Of a stretch of 64,000 bases of DNA, positions 33,952-43,309 are shown in pieces. The notes below the pieces were generated by a model. The model saw only the letters and a program-made list of their open reading frames with translations. It had not been told where the DNA came from and did not search any database. Position 1 is the first letter of the stretch; each line of letters opens with the position of its first letter. Made by a program: the position numbers and the translations under genes. The stretch is from CAYNZV01 sp965217095 (lineage in GTDB: Bacteria > Latescibacterota > UBA2968 > UBA8231), in assembly GCA_965217095.1 (NCBI GenBank), contig OZ244235.1:5332001-5396000 (forward strand), written 5' to 3'.

Positions 33952-35205
33952 ATGAGCGGAAGTCTCTACGACTGGCTCGTATGCGGAGGCCGTGTGATCG
34001 ACCCGGCAAATGGGCTCGACAGCGTGCTGGACGTGGCCATCTCAGGTGGCAAGATCGCGGCCGTTGAAGCGAATCTGGATGTCGGATTGGCGGACAAGGT
34101 TTACGATGCAGGCGGCAAGCTCGTAACACCTGGTCTCGTCGATCTGCATACCCACACCTACGACCTTGTAACACCCCTTGGGATAGACGTTGATCACTAC
34201 TGCTTAGGTCGAGGCGTTACTACCGCCGTCGACACGGGCAGTGCGGGCTGCGACACGTTCAGAGGTTTTCGGGCATTTTCCGTTGAACGCTTCCGCACGC
34301 GAGTCCTAGCGTTTCTCAACATTTCGCGGGCTGGTCTGGCGGTGGGCGCAGCAACCCTAAAGGACGCGCCCGGCGAGCTCGAATCGCCAAAATTCATCAA
34401 CGCAGATGAATGTGTAACCTGTATCGAAGCCAACCGAGATATCCTGATCGGCGTGAAGGTGCGCCTGTCGGCCTCTATCGCCGACAACGGGGCCAACGAG
34501 CTTCCGGCCTACGAGGCATCCCGTGAAGCTGCAAAAACAACTGCCACGCCGCTGATGGTGCACCACAGCATGTCGACGATTCCTGTTGAAGTGGCACCCG
34601 GGCAGATGGAGTCCGGGGACATATACACCCACTGCTATCACGGTTATGAGAGCACCATCATCGATCCACAGACGCGCGCGATTCACGCGTCGGTGCTCGA
34701 TGCGCGCCAACGCGGGGTGCTGTTCGACATCGGCCATGGCATGGGTTCGTTCAACTGGACGGTGGCCGAGATCTGCGCGGCACACGGTTTCTGGCCGGAC
34801 ACCATCAGCACCGATATGCACAGCCTCACCTGCGACGGGCCGGGATACGACCTGCCGACCGTCATGTCGCGGCTGCTGCACCTGGGGATGCCTTTGCCCG
34901 AAGTCATCCGCACCTCTACGGTGAATGCCGCCGCCGCCATCGGCTGGCAGGACCGCCTCGGTACGCTCGGCGTAGGCCGAGCCGCGGACGTAACTGTGCT
35001 CTCCGTGAACGATGTAGATGTGCTTCTGGAAGACTGCCATGGGCAGGTTCGGCCCATGAGGCAACGCCTCAAGGCAAAGGCGGTTTGGAAGGATGGAGAG
35101 CCGGCGACGATAACCGAGCCGGTGCGGTGGCCGAATGCAGAAAAAGCCGCCAAGTCGAAGGAAGGGTGGTCCCAACTCTTGATTCGGGACCCGCTCGCAC
35201 CATAG
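33952..35205 (+). CDS. Amidohydrolase/deacetylase-type metal-dependent hydrolase
   Basis: The 417-aa protein resembles the TIGR03583/EF_0837-like deacetylases of the amidohydrolase superfamily. It has VTPGLVDLHTHTYD with metal ligands His66 and His68, GVTTAVDTGSAGCDTFRGFR, GVKVRLS with a Lys that may be carboxylated, HHSM and THCYHG with His, and a C-terminal DCHGQVRPMRQRLKAKAVWKDGE. It is related to dihydroorotase and allantoinase. AAGGAAGATGGG precedes the ATG. Known relatives hydrolyse N-acyl amino acids or acetyl-(R)-mandelate; a role on N-acetylated sugar acids would suit the neighbourhood. The next gene starts 235 bp further on. Confidence 0.85.
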   Translation: MSGSLYDWLVCGGRVIDPANGLDSVLDVAISGGKIAAVEANLDVGLADKVYDAGGKLVTPGLVDLHTHTYDLVTPLGIDVDHYCLGRGVTTAVDTGSAGCDTFRGFRAFSVERFRTRVLAFLNISRAGLAVGAATLKDAPGELESPKFINADECVTCIEANRDILIGVKVRLSASIADNGANELPAYEASREAAKTTATPLMVHHSMSTIPVEVAPGQMESGDIYTHCYHGYESTIIDPQTRAIHASVLDARQRGVLFDIGHGMGSFNWTVAEICAAHGFWPDTISTDMHSLTCDGPGYDLPTVMSRLLHLGMPLPEVIRTSTVNAAAAIGWQDRLGTLGVGRAADVTVLSVNDVDVLLEDCHGQVRPMRQRLKAKAVWKDGEPATITEPVRWPNAEKAAKSKEGWSQLLIRDPLAP

Positions 35206-35440
35206 CAACGGGGCATCCGAAGGCTGCAGGAGCAGATGTCTACGTTCACGGGAAATTACGCGGGCATACCGGCGCTGGACTAGCGATCTGCGACGGAGGG
35301 CGAGCCAGCAGCCACACTCGACAACTGGGATACTGATCCGGGGCCCTGGATACATCCCCACAAGGGATCCGGCGCAGAACCGGCAACGACCACTTCGCTG
35401 TGGTGAAAAGCCACGCTCTCGATCGAAAGACGTGAATCGA

Positions 35441-37489
35441 ATGCGCGCTCCCCTGCGCAAGCCAGCGGTACTCTACTCGATCTACGGCGCAGCTATCTCC
35501 TTGTTGGCCGCCGTCTACTTTGGGAGCCTCGGCGACCACCTGCTCGAAACCCACGACGAGGAAACCTTCCGCGACAACGCGGTGATCGCCGTTGATTTTT
35601 CCTTTTTCTTTTCTTTAGAAAAAGAACAGGCGGCGGGACGCTTTACCGGCGAATTCGCCAAGTGGCTGATCTCCCTATTCGCCGGTGAGGACCCCCGACT
35701 CTTCCACTTCACCAACGTCGCTGTCCACGCACTCGTCTCCTTCGTCCTCCTCTTCGCCTATCGCTCGACGGGGTTCAGCCCCGCAATCAGCGCGCTTGGC
35801 GGCCTCCTCTTCCTCGTCAATGTCGCCCACTTCCAAGCCGTGCACTGGATCACCCAGTTGGACTACCTATTGGGTTTACTCTGCGCCTTGCTGGCGATAC
35901 TCTTCTTCACTCGCTTCCTCGACACTGGACGACATGGGTGGATCGCGCCGGCGCTGCTGTCCGCCCTCCTAGCAATCGGGGCTCACGCTGGGCTCTTTGT
36001 CCTTTTCCCCGTAGCGCTCTACTGGGCGGCCCGTGGTCGTTTTACCGGGCTGCAGATCCTCAAATGGTTGCTGGGAATCGGCTCCGCAAGCGCTGGCATC
36101 GTCGTGTTCATTCTCTCGAAGACCGCGCGGGACACCCCCGCCTGGGACGTAGTGCGGACCCTCGGTTCGGTTGGGAACTTTGCCGTACTCGCCCAGAGCC
36201 TGGAAAACCTAGGGCTCTACCTGAGCCGCCTGCTCACGACGGCTCATTGGATTCTCGTCCCCCTCTACGAAAGCCACCCCTGGGAACCTTATCTGGGCTT
36301 GGCGTTCGGCCTATTGCTGGCCTTGGGGCTCTACAAGAAGCACGAGAGAGGCGTGGATATATGGATCATCTGGACCCTCCTTACTCTGATCCCCTTCAGT
36401 CCAATATTGCCCACAGGGCTCTTCCAATCGCCCACCGGGCTCTCGCGCTACCTGTATTTTGCCACGGCTGGAAGCTCACTGCTCCTGGCCTGCCTATTAG
36501 AGCGCGTAGCCCATCTATTGCCAGATCGTTTCCGCGCCTACGAAACGGCCTTTGCCGCCGTTCTCTTCGTGCCGCTTGCGCTTTCCAGCTACGCGGCGCT
36601 GAAGCAGACCGAAACCCTTTCCGTCTTCTCCTCCGCCCGCTACTATATCGGCAGCGGCGATACGGAAAAGGGAATTGAACGCCTCTACGCCGTGCTCGCA
36701 GGAAACACGTCAGCCGTGCCGCTCGCCGAAGTCTACTTCCACCTTGCCGGTCTCTTGCCCTCCCGCGCCAGGGACCCCGGTCCCGTGCTGCGAGAAGGGC
36801 TCGCCGTCTTTCCTGATGACCTCTGGCTAAATCTCGTCAGCGGTCTCATCGACCAAGAGGGCGATGACGAGCTGACCCGCCACCGCGGCCGCCAGCGCCT
36901 GCAAGTCACTTTCGAACGAGCCGAACACCATGCCCATGCCGGCCTCTTGCCAATCAACGTGGCCGCCATCCTCCACAACATGGGCATCGGCTATGCCCTC
37001 GAAGCGAACTACCTCCGCGCTATACGCACCTTCGAGCGCGTCCTGATGATCAAGCCCGACAAGCAAAATACGCTCCGCTCGCTGGGCCACGCCTATGTCT
37101 CGCTGGGCCACCAACACTACGAGCAAAGCCGCTTTGACAAAGCCCTCGAATCCTACGACAAAGCCTTGGAGCTCAACCCTGACGAGGCGGTGGTGCATAT
37201 CAGTCTGGGTTGGTTTTTTTACTACCAGAGCCGTTGGCAGAAGGCCATTACGCATCACCGGACGGCGTTGGAGCTCCAACCCGATATTCATGCGCAATTC
37301 GCGCTTGGCTTGGCGTACCTCGCGAATGGGGACTCGAGCGCGGCAAGAGCGGTCTATGAGCAAGGGATCCGTCAGTTCGGGCCGGAAGCAGCTTTCAAGA
37401 TCGGCGCCGTTCGCAACCTCGACGAACTAATTGAGAACAACCAAGAGGCCGAGTTCGCCCGCAGCATACGGACCACCTACTGGCCATAG
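35441..37489 (+). CDS. Integral membrane protein with C-terminal TPR repeats (GT-C-like)
   Basis: The product is about 682 aa. Roughly ten membrane helices (residues 12-420) carry GT-C-glycosyltransferase-like loops, including THDEETFRDNAV near the N-terminus with an acidic pair. The last 200 residues are tetratricopeptide repeats: AAILHNMGIGYALEANYLRAIRTFERVLMIKPD, SLGHAYVSLG, FDKALESYDKALELNPDEAVVHISLGWFFYYQSR. Such proteins glycosylate lipids or proteins, or act as assembly scaffolds. ATG 35441 is used; a GTG at 35432 is in frame. Its gene lies between deacetylase and propeller genes. Confidence 0.82.
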   Translation: MRAPLRKPAVLYSIYGAAISLLAAVYFGSLGDHLLETHDEETFRDNAVIAVDFSFFFSLEKEQAAGRFTGEFAKWLISLFAGEDPRLFHFTNVAVHALVSFVLLFAYRSTGFSPAISALGGLLFLVNVAHFQAVHWITQLDYLLGLLCALLAILFFTRFLDTGRHGWIAPALLSALLAIGAHAGLFVLFPVALYWAARGRFTGLQILKWLLGIGSASAGIVVFILSKTARDTPAWDVVRTLGSVGNFAVLAQSLENLGLYLSRLLTTAHWILVPLYESHPWEPYLGLAFGLLLALGLYKKHERGVDIWIIWTLLTLIPFSPILPTGLFQSPTGLSRYLYFATAGSSLLLACLLERVAHLLPDRFRAYETAFAAVLFVPLALSSYAALKQTETLSVFSSARYYIGSGDTEKGIERLYAVLAGNTSAVPLAEVYFHLAGLLPSRARDPGPVLREGLAVFPDDLWLNLVSGLIDQEGDDELTRHRGRQRLQVTFERAEHHAHAGLLPINVAAILHNMGIGYALEANYLRAIRTFERVLMIKPDKQNTLRSLGHAYVSLGHQHYEQSRFDKALESYDKALELNPDEAVVHISLGWFFYYQSRWQKAITHHRTALELQPDIHAQFALGLAYLANGDSSAARAVYEQGIRQFGPEAAFKIGAVRNLDELIENNQEAEFARSIRTTYWP

Positions 37490-37614
37490 GGTAAACCGTT
37501 GCGGCGCGCGATTAGCTGAATGCGCTTATAGATTACTAAAAATTGGAAGGCTACAACTCTTGATATCCCGCTCGCACCGTAACCGCGGCAACAAACCAGG
37601 ATATTGGACCTATC

Positions 37615-39054
37615 GTGAACAACGAGATGATCGATCCCAAGAAATACCGGCAGTTGTTTGTCGATGATTTTTCAGCTGAAAACATAACGGGCGCAAAACG
37701 CACGCTGCATTCGCCCAAGAAGTGGGGACCGGTAATAACCGGTGGCATCCAGAGCAGAACCTGTCCCCAATGGAATTCGGAGAAGAATCTGTGGGAGTGG
37801 TGGTACGAAGGCGAGCATATCTACTACGCTACTTCTGAAGACGGCCAGCACTGGGAGAAACCGAAGCTCGGCCTGTTCGAATGGGAAGGCTCGAAAAACA
37901 ACAACATCGCCTTCGATCCTAGCGCGAGCCCTGGACCGCCGTACCATATCATTCGCGACGAATCCGATCCGGACCCGGGGCGACGTTACAAAGGGCTGCT
38001 GAGTTACAGCGATCGCTACCCTGCAGTGTCACCGAATGGCTTCCACTGGACCCTTGTTGACACGCCCCCCATCCCCAGCCAGGACCAATCCCAATTCACC
38101 CACGATCATCAGACGAACCAGTTTCTTGCCTTTGTTAAGCTGAGCACTGAGTGGGGCCGATCGGTGTGGCTGTCCACCAGTTCCGATTTCAGAGAATTTA
38201 CCGCGCCGCATCTCATTTTTAACACCGATGAAATCGACCGGGAAAATCGCCGCCGTCGCGTGCGCGAGGTGATCGAGAATCCGGCCTATATCACCCCGCC
38301 GATCATCGATGATGAGGATTACATCGCCGAGTGCTACAACATGGCGGTACTGCCTTACCAGGGTTTCTACATTGGATTTCCCACCATCTTCAATCCAATC
38401 GGAGCTGTCCCGCCACCCGCAACCAACTATTGCCGTATCAACCAGATCGAGATGACCGTTTCCCGGGATCTCCTGCACTGGGAGCGGGTCGCCGACCGCG
38501 CTCTGTTCATCGCGCTCGAACCGTTCGACGGCGAGAACTACGGCTGCAGCCAGGTACTGATGGCGGGCCATCCTATCGTGCGCGAGGACGGCGAGATCTG
38601 GTGTTATTACAACGCCCTGCGATGTCCGGGAAGCATCGAGCGGTACAGGGAGTTCGGCCACTGCAAGGAACTCATTCGGCTTAATGCCAAACCGGAACAC
38701 TTCGCAGATTCCGGAGCACTGACCCTCGCCAAGCTGCGGCCCGATGGTTTCGTGTCACTGGACGGCGGCGAGTGCGGCACGATTCTCACCAAGCCGTTCG
38801 AGCTCAAGGGTGAGGATGTGTTCATCAACGCAGATGCAAGCTGGGGCGAGGTCTATGCCGAAATCGTCGATGGCGAAACCCGCAAGCCCCACGACGGATT
38901 CTGGGTGCCCGGTGAATGTCCGGAGCCGTTTGCCGGCGATAGCACCAAAGCAAAATTGAAGTGGAAACACCCCCACGACCTGGTTTTCGAGAAGCCGGTG
39001 CGACTCAAGCTCTATCTGCGGCAGGCGCGCCTCTATTCATTCTGGATCGAGTAG
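37615..39054 (+). CDS. Glycosidase-like beta-propeller protein (DPKKYRQLF group)
   Basis: This 479-aa protein is a clear paralogue of the 22035-23444 gene. Both open with DPKKYRQLF and share PQWNSEK-LWEWW, RRYKGLL, TEWGRSV, TDEID-EN-RRRVRE and FNP-GA-PPP. There is no signal peptide. The start is GTG 37615 or ATG 37627, four codons apart. I judge it to be a GH32/GH43-like five-bladed propeller; likely sugar hydrolysis, with D and E residues that I cannot assign. It is the last plus-strand gene before the convergent LamG gene, 12 bp away. Confidence 0.72.
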   Translation: MNNEMIDPKKYRQLFVDDFSAENITGAKRTLHSPKKWGPVITGGIQSRTCPQWNSEKNLWEWWYEGEHIYYATSEDGQHWEKPKLGLFEWEGSKNNNIAFDPSASPGPPYHIIRDESDPDPGRRYKGLLSYSDRYPAVSPNGFHWTLVDTPPIPSQDQSQFTHDHQTNQFLAFVKLSTEWGRSVWLSTSSDFREFTAPHLIFNTDEIDRENRRRRVREVIENPAYITPPIIDDEDYIAECYNMAVLPYQGFYIGFPTIFNPIGAVPPPATNYCRINQIEMTVSRDLLHWERVADRALFIALEPFDGENYGCSQVLMAGHPIVREDGEIWCYYNALRCPGSIERYREFGHCKELIRLNAKPEHFADSGALTLAKLRPDGFVSLDGGECGTILTKPFELKGEDVFINADASWGEVYAEIVDGETRKPHDGFWVPGECPEPFAGDSTKAKLKWKHPHDLVFEKPVRLKLYLRQARLYSFWIE

Positions 39055-39066
39055 GCGATACCAGGC

Positions 39067-39654
39067 TCACACCCCGAGAAAGTCCGCTGGAGCCAGAGGT
39101 TGCGGGGAGAACCTCGCGGTACGCATGGCCCCCTTGTACCAACAGATGCGATTCATGCGCACTCCCAACGATGTCTTTCCCCTCCCCTGTGCGACAAAGT
39201 CGATCTCCGTTTCCAACTCTAATTCGCCATTGGTGTAGCTTCTAAACACACCGTCGCCAACAACGATAGCTACGTGGTGCCAAGGGCCGATCGTGTGCCT
39301 GGACTCTGCGTCGAATAGAACGTAACCCCGCTCGCCTACCTTGATAAATGCATCCAAGATCCACTCGTTGCTGTCGGTCAAGCGGGTTTCGAAGAGCAAT
39401 CGACTCTCGCTGTCGTTCTCCTGTATGTGAAAGAACCGCTGTTCGGTTAAGCCGCCGGGATACGGCTGAAAAATCAGTTCGGCGGTGAAGGCCTGGAGCC
39501 CGGCGAGGGGATTGTTATCTACTACGAGGGCGTCTCCTGCACCATCGAACTCGACCGCTGTGCTTGCGTCGGTAGCGATCCGTTTCGGTTGGCCGACGAT
39601 CTCGGTTTCATGGCCGCCGACGGCATCCATTTTGCTGAGGTCCCAAAGCTTCAT
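39067..39654 (-). CDS. LamG/concanavalin-like lectin-fold protein
   Basis: The 195-aa protein has a jelly-roll pattern: AVEFDGAGDALVVDNN near 33-48, FTAELIFQPYPGG, ESRLLFETRLTDSNEWILDAFI, GPWHHVAIVVGDGVFRSYTNGELELE near 125-150 and GRGKTSLGVRMN. This is typical of LamG_3/concanavalin-like domains that bind glycans. It lacks a signal peptide, so it is cytoplasmic or released unconventionally. The ATG is preceded by GGGGAGGAAT. A short coding-like frame of 21 residues lies directly upstream on the same strand. Confidence 0.82.
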   Translation of the reverse strand: MKLWDLSKMDAVGGHETEIVGQPKRIATDASTAVEFDGAGDALVVDNNPLAGLQAFTAELIFQPYPGGLTEQRFFHIQENDSESRLLFETRLTDSNEWILDAFIKVGERGYVLFDAESRHTIGPWHHVAIVVGDGVFRSYTNGELELETEIDFVAQGRGKTSLGVRMNRICWYKGAMRTARFSPQPLAPADFLGV

Positions 39655-39656
39655 AT

Positions 39657-39722
39657 CTATTCCTCCCCGGTGAAGTACTCAGCGCCTTCGAGAGGTTGCC
39701 AGAACCTCGTGCCTTCGGACAT
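39657..39722 (-). CDS. Possible 21-residue leader peptide before the LamG gene
   Basis: ATG 39722 is preceded by GGAGG with a spacing of eight bases, and 21 codons follow (MSEGTRFWQPLEGAEYFTGE then E) to a TAG. The stop lies two bases before the LamG ATG, and the LamG ribosome binding site sits inside its last codons. The arrangement looks like a coupled leader. It is too short to prove coding. Confidence 0.4.
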   Translation of the reverse strand: MSEGTRFWQPLEGAEYFTGEE

Positions 39723-39901
39723 CTCATATTCCTCCAGTTTGCAAGTCTTTCATAACTAGCGGAACCCCGATCGACCGGTCAAGACCGGCGCCTGTTCTTG
39801 CTTGACCCCGTGCCGAATAAAGCCTTAATCCTCCCCATACAGCTGATCTACCCGCCCAGCGTACTCCATGCGAACTACCTGGAACAGCGAAAAGGACAAC
39901 C

Positions 39902-40924
39902 ATGGACATTCTCGAACGATACGTAGCTATCGATAACAAATGCGCCTGGCCGAATCTCACGCTCATGCCGGACGGGAGCATCGTTGCGTCCGTCTTCGGA
40001 GAACCCTGTCACTTGTTGTGGGAAGGCGAGGCGGAATGTTGGCGCAGCCAAGATGGGGGAAAAAGCTGGTCGTTCTTGAGTGTCCCCGTCCCCAACGAGA
40101 AGGGCACCGCTCGCGGCAATCTGGCGGCGGGCTTGACACACGGGGGTGCATTGGTCGTTGTGTGCACCGGCAGGAGCAACATGAGCCCGAAGGGAATAAT
40201 GCGCTCGAAACAAGCTCCGGCCCAACACCTGCTGGCCCCCATCGTTTCCAGATCTGAAGACGGCGGCACCACCTGGACCCACGAAAGCCAGGTGTTTGCC
40301 CCGGCAACCAGCAAACTCCTTCTCTTCGGCGACATCGAGAGGTTGCCGGGAGGTCGCCTGGCGGTTTCATGTTATTCGTCGACGGACGATCATGACGAAA
40401 ACGGCGACAGCGCCTGGGTTTACTTCAGCGACGATGACGGACGAACCTGGGGCGATGCCCGGCTTATTGGCGACCGGTACAACGAAACCAACCTGCTGGT
40501 TTTGGGGGAAGGCAAGATGCTCGCTGCATGTCGCACGGCGAGAACCGCCAAAACCGAGATCTTTGCCTCGAGTGACGGAGGGCAATCATGGACCTACCGC
40601 GGTGCGGTAACGCCGGCGCGGCACATGCCGGCACATCTTCTGCAGCTAAAGGACGAGTCGATCCTGCTCACCTACGGAGTGCGGCTGCGGGGCATGCTCG
40701 GCGTCTACGCCAGCATCAGTCGCGATGAAGGCATCACCTGGGATGATCCGCGTGTACTGTTCAACATAGCCGCCTACCAGTCAGATACGAGCAGCAAAGG
40801 TACGGACGGGGGATATCCGTCCAGCGTGCAGCTGGCAGACGGAACCATTCTCACCGCCTATTACTGCCAACGCATTCCCATGCACCAGCGCTATCACATG
40901 GGTGTCGTGCTCTGGCGGGACTGA
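39902..40924 (+). CDS. Sialidase-fold protein with five Asp-boxes
   Basis: The 340-aa protein has the six-bladed BNR propeller with at least five Asp-boxes: SQDGGKSW, SEDGGTTW, SDDDGRTW, SSDGGQSW and SRDEGITW, at roughly regular intervals between residues 49 and 283. An exo-alpha-sialidase or related function is likely, and the Arg residues of the usual triad may be R in RSNMSP, CRTAR and RLRG. No signal peptide is visible. AAAGGACAACC precedes the ATG. It is divergent from LamG and convergent with the GHL6-like gene, 46 bp away. Confidence 0.88.
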   Translation: MDILERYVAIDNKCAWPNLTLMPDGSIVASVFGEPCHLLWEGEAECWRSQDGGKSWSFLSVPVPNEKGTARGNLAAGLTHGGALVVVCTGRSNMSPKGIMRSKQAPAQHLLAPIVSRSEDGGTTWTHESQVFAPATSKLLLFGDIERLPGGRLAVSCYSSTDDHDENGDSAWVYFSDDDGRTWGDARLIGDRYNETNLLVLGEGKMLAACRTARTAKTEIFASSDGGQSWTYRGAVTPARHMPAHLLQLKDESILLTYGVRLRGMLGVYASISRDEGITWDDPRVLFNIAAYQSDTSSKGTDGGYPSSVQLADGTILTAYYCQRIPMHQRYHMGVVLWRD

Positions 40925-40970
40925 TCCGAAGGGGGGACGTCGAACTGATGGACCCGTCGCCACGTCGAGG

Positions 40971-43145
40971 TCACGCTTTAACTTCGACCAGAAGGATTTC
41001 GTGAAGGGCGACCTCCGGCACGACAATAACCCCGGGATCGCCCAAAATCTCCAATTCGTACTTCCGTAGGGGCAGTTGCGCCGACCTGCCGGTCCATTCG
41101 TTCAGTCTGATCTTCACACCGTGGATCGGATTGACTTCCAGTGGTGCGTGGAAAGTGGATTGCTGCTCATCATACAACTTCTTGTCGGTAATGCGCCACG
41201 GCAATAGATGGACCGGGTTGTTCAACAGGTGTATCATCAGTTCACCGCTGACGCGAAAAGCCGCGGTCATTTCAATGCATTCCGGTGCCTCGACTTCGAG
41301 CGGTGAAGGGGTCAGTCCGACGAGATAGCGGATGAAGCGCCGCAGTTGTGGGTAGGGAGTATTCATATAAGCGCCCCCCACATCCCCGCAGATATAGATC
41401 GACCGGCCATTCCCGAATACGTTCGATATCACCGCCGGTTCGCCCGAATCGTACTCCATTCTCGGATCGAAATTTCTCAGTAGATCCACCAGCTCAGGCT
41501 TACATCGAGTACACAGAAGTTCGGCACCGACCCGCGGTTCAATTCGCGATTCCCCGCTGAACGAACAGATGATGTGACCGAGAAGTGCTTCAAGCTCGCG
41601 ATCGTGGGGTGCATAGATCACGGGGTGATCGGCATCTTCACCGTCTTTGTAGTCGACGCCCATCACCTCGGCAAGGGCGAAGTTCCCCCGACTTTGTCCC
41701 CACTCATCCAGCAACGAGGTCTGGTGCGTGGCGATGAGCGTTCCCCCTTGCTCCACAAAAGCCGTAACTACAGACACGTGAGCGTCCGACAGGCAGGCGC
41801 TATTGGAAAGAAAGAGAACGGCATACTGGTGGAGATTCTCGATCGTCAGGTGTTCGTCCAATACGATGTCGAACACGACCTGCGATCGATTCAGCAGCTC
41901 GAAGGCTCCGTACTGATCCTTCTGACCGATTTCGTGGAAACTGATCCCCCCCGTATTCTTCGGGATCTCGGAGGGGCGGAAATCTCGATTCATCTGTGAA
42001 TAGTGCAGGGCCAAGTACTTCAAGGTATCGCCCGCAACATACTGTTCCCGCGCCTTGTAGTTAGCGAAGACCTCTTTCATCGCATCCTTTTGCAGCAGCG
42101 TCGATTGGCCGAAAGGCCCGCCGCAAGGCGCCCCTCCGTTGATCATGGCCGCATAGCCCGATAGTGATGCCGCATAGATCTCGGGATACGGGGCATGGCC
42201 GATGCCGGCGATACTCTGGGTTACGTTGCGAAAGACTGCGAACGGGGTCCCGGTCGACCGCAAGACCTTGGCGATAAAACCGCACTCGCGGAGGGAGCGA
42301 AAGGCTTCCACGAAAAAGTAACCACCGACCTCTTCCAGCCGCAGCGAGGCCAAGGGGTGCCCGAAGGTCCATTCGGTGGCGGGACGCATGTAGGAGTTGA
42401 GGTCGAGAATGGCATCTGGGTATCGAGCTCTAATCGTTGCGAAGAGGTGATGCGTGAAGTCCACCATCTTCTCGTAGCGCCAGTTGACAAAACGACGGAA
42501 GGTCGCGGAATCGAAATCGACCTTCCGAGGCAGATCTAGGCCCGTATCCAAATTGAACTGTTCCTGGCAATACGAACAGCAACAGGATGGTGTCCATGGC
42601 GGGGTACCATGGGATCCGTAGTTGGTGTCGTCGAAGTAGAACCCGTCGAGGTCGAGATGGTCCAGCCATTCCAGCAAGTATTGCGGCAGCCAGTCGCGGT
42701 ACGGCGAATTGAAACAGAACCATCCCTCATTGTCCGGCGCTGGTCTTCCATTGTCCAGAAACTCCATCAACCATTCTGGGTGCAAGGGTTTCAAGGGTTT
42801 GGTAAAGATGATGGGGTAATAAGACAGGACGATCATGCCTGTCTCGTGGGCAAGCTGCAGAAACTTCGGCAGACGTTCGCTGGCCACATCCTTGTGGGGC
42901 TCGATCATGCGGGAATTGAAACGAGGAGTTCCGCGGTTGACCTCGCCATGCACGATCTGCACCTCCATGCCGATCTCGTCGATGAAATCGACCCACTCCT
43001 CAACTGACATGCCGTGATAGCTGGGTTCCCAGCTGAGGCATCCGGGATAACACTCTATGCGGCACATCCGCTGTTCGTACGGTTTTACAGCGAGCCGTTG
43101 TGCTGTGGATCCGGTTCGCACCAGGTGGCTACTTTCAGTTCCCAT
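40971..43145 (-). CDS. GHL6-like glycosidase with beta-galactosidase trimerisation-like domain
   Basis: The 724-aa protein starts with a TIM-barrel domain of the hypothetical glycosyl hydrolase 6 group: EPSYHGMSVEEWVDFIDEIGMEV, MIVLSYYPIIF, LDLDGFYFDDTNYG (Asp pair, probable active site region near 177-183). From about residue 340 comes a beta-galactosidase trimerisation-like alpha/beta domain with AVLFLSNSACLSDAHVSVVTAFVEQGGTLIATHQTSLLDEWG, and a beta-sandwich tail follows. There is no signal peptide. AAGATGAGGC precedes the ATG. Specificity unknown; family relatives occur with galactosides and fucosides. Confidence 0.8.
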   Translation of the reverse strand: MGTESSHLVRTGSTAQRLAVKPYEQRMCRIECYPGCLSWEPSYHGMSVEEWVDFIDEIGMEVQIVHGEVNRGTPRFNSRMIEPHKDVASERLPKFLQLAHETGMIVLSYYPIIFTKPLKPLHPEWLMEFLDNGRPAPDNEGWFCFNSPYRDWLPQYLLEWLDHLDLDGFYFDDTNYGSHGTPPWTPSCCCSYCQEQFNLDTGLDLPRKVDFDSATFRRFVNWRYEKMVDFTHHLFATIRARYPDAILDLNSYMRPATEWTFGHPLASLRLEEVGGYFFVEAFRSLRECGFIAKVLRSTGTPFAVFRNVTQSIAGIGHAPYPEIYAASLSGYAAMINGGAPCGGPFGQSTLLQKDAMKEVFANYKAREQYVAGDTLKYLALHYSQMNRDFRPSEIPKNTGGISFHEIGQKDQYGAFELLNRSQVVFDIVLDEHLTIENLHQYAVLFLSNSACLSDAHVSVVTAFVEQGGTLIATHQTSLLDEWGQSRGNFALAEVMGVDYKDGEDADHPVIYAPHDRELEALLGHIICSFSGESRIEPRVGAELLCTRCKPELVDLLRNFDPRMEYDSGEPAVISNVFGNGRSIYICGDVGGAYMNTPYPQLRRFIRYLVGLTPSPLEVEAPECIEMTAAFRVSGELMIHLLNNPVHLLPWRITDKKLYDEQQSTFHAPLEVNPIHGVKIRLNEWTGRSAQLPLRKYELEILGDPGVIVVPEVALHEILLVEVKA

Positions 43146-43309
43146 GCCTCATCTTTTTTCTGGAGGGGTTATGGTTCATCCGACGGTCCGTGAAAAATCG
43201 CGTCGGCGGCGCTCGGGTCAAGGCGGCATTTTTTGCGCTTCGCGGCACAGGGTTCTACCCTTAGCTGGAATCGCGTAAACACTCGCTCGCGACGAAGGAG
43301 TCCACAACG

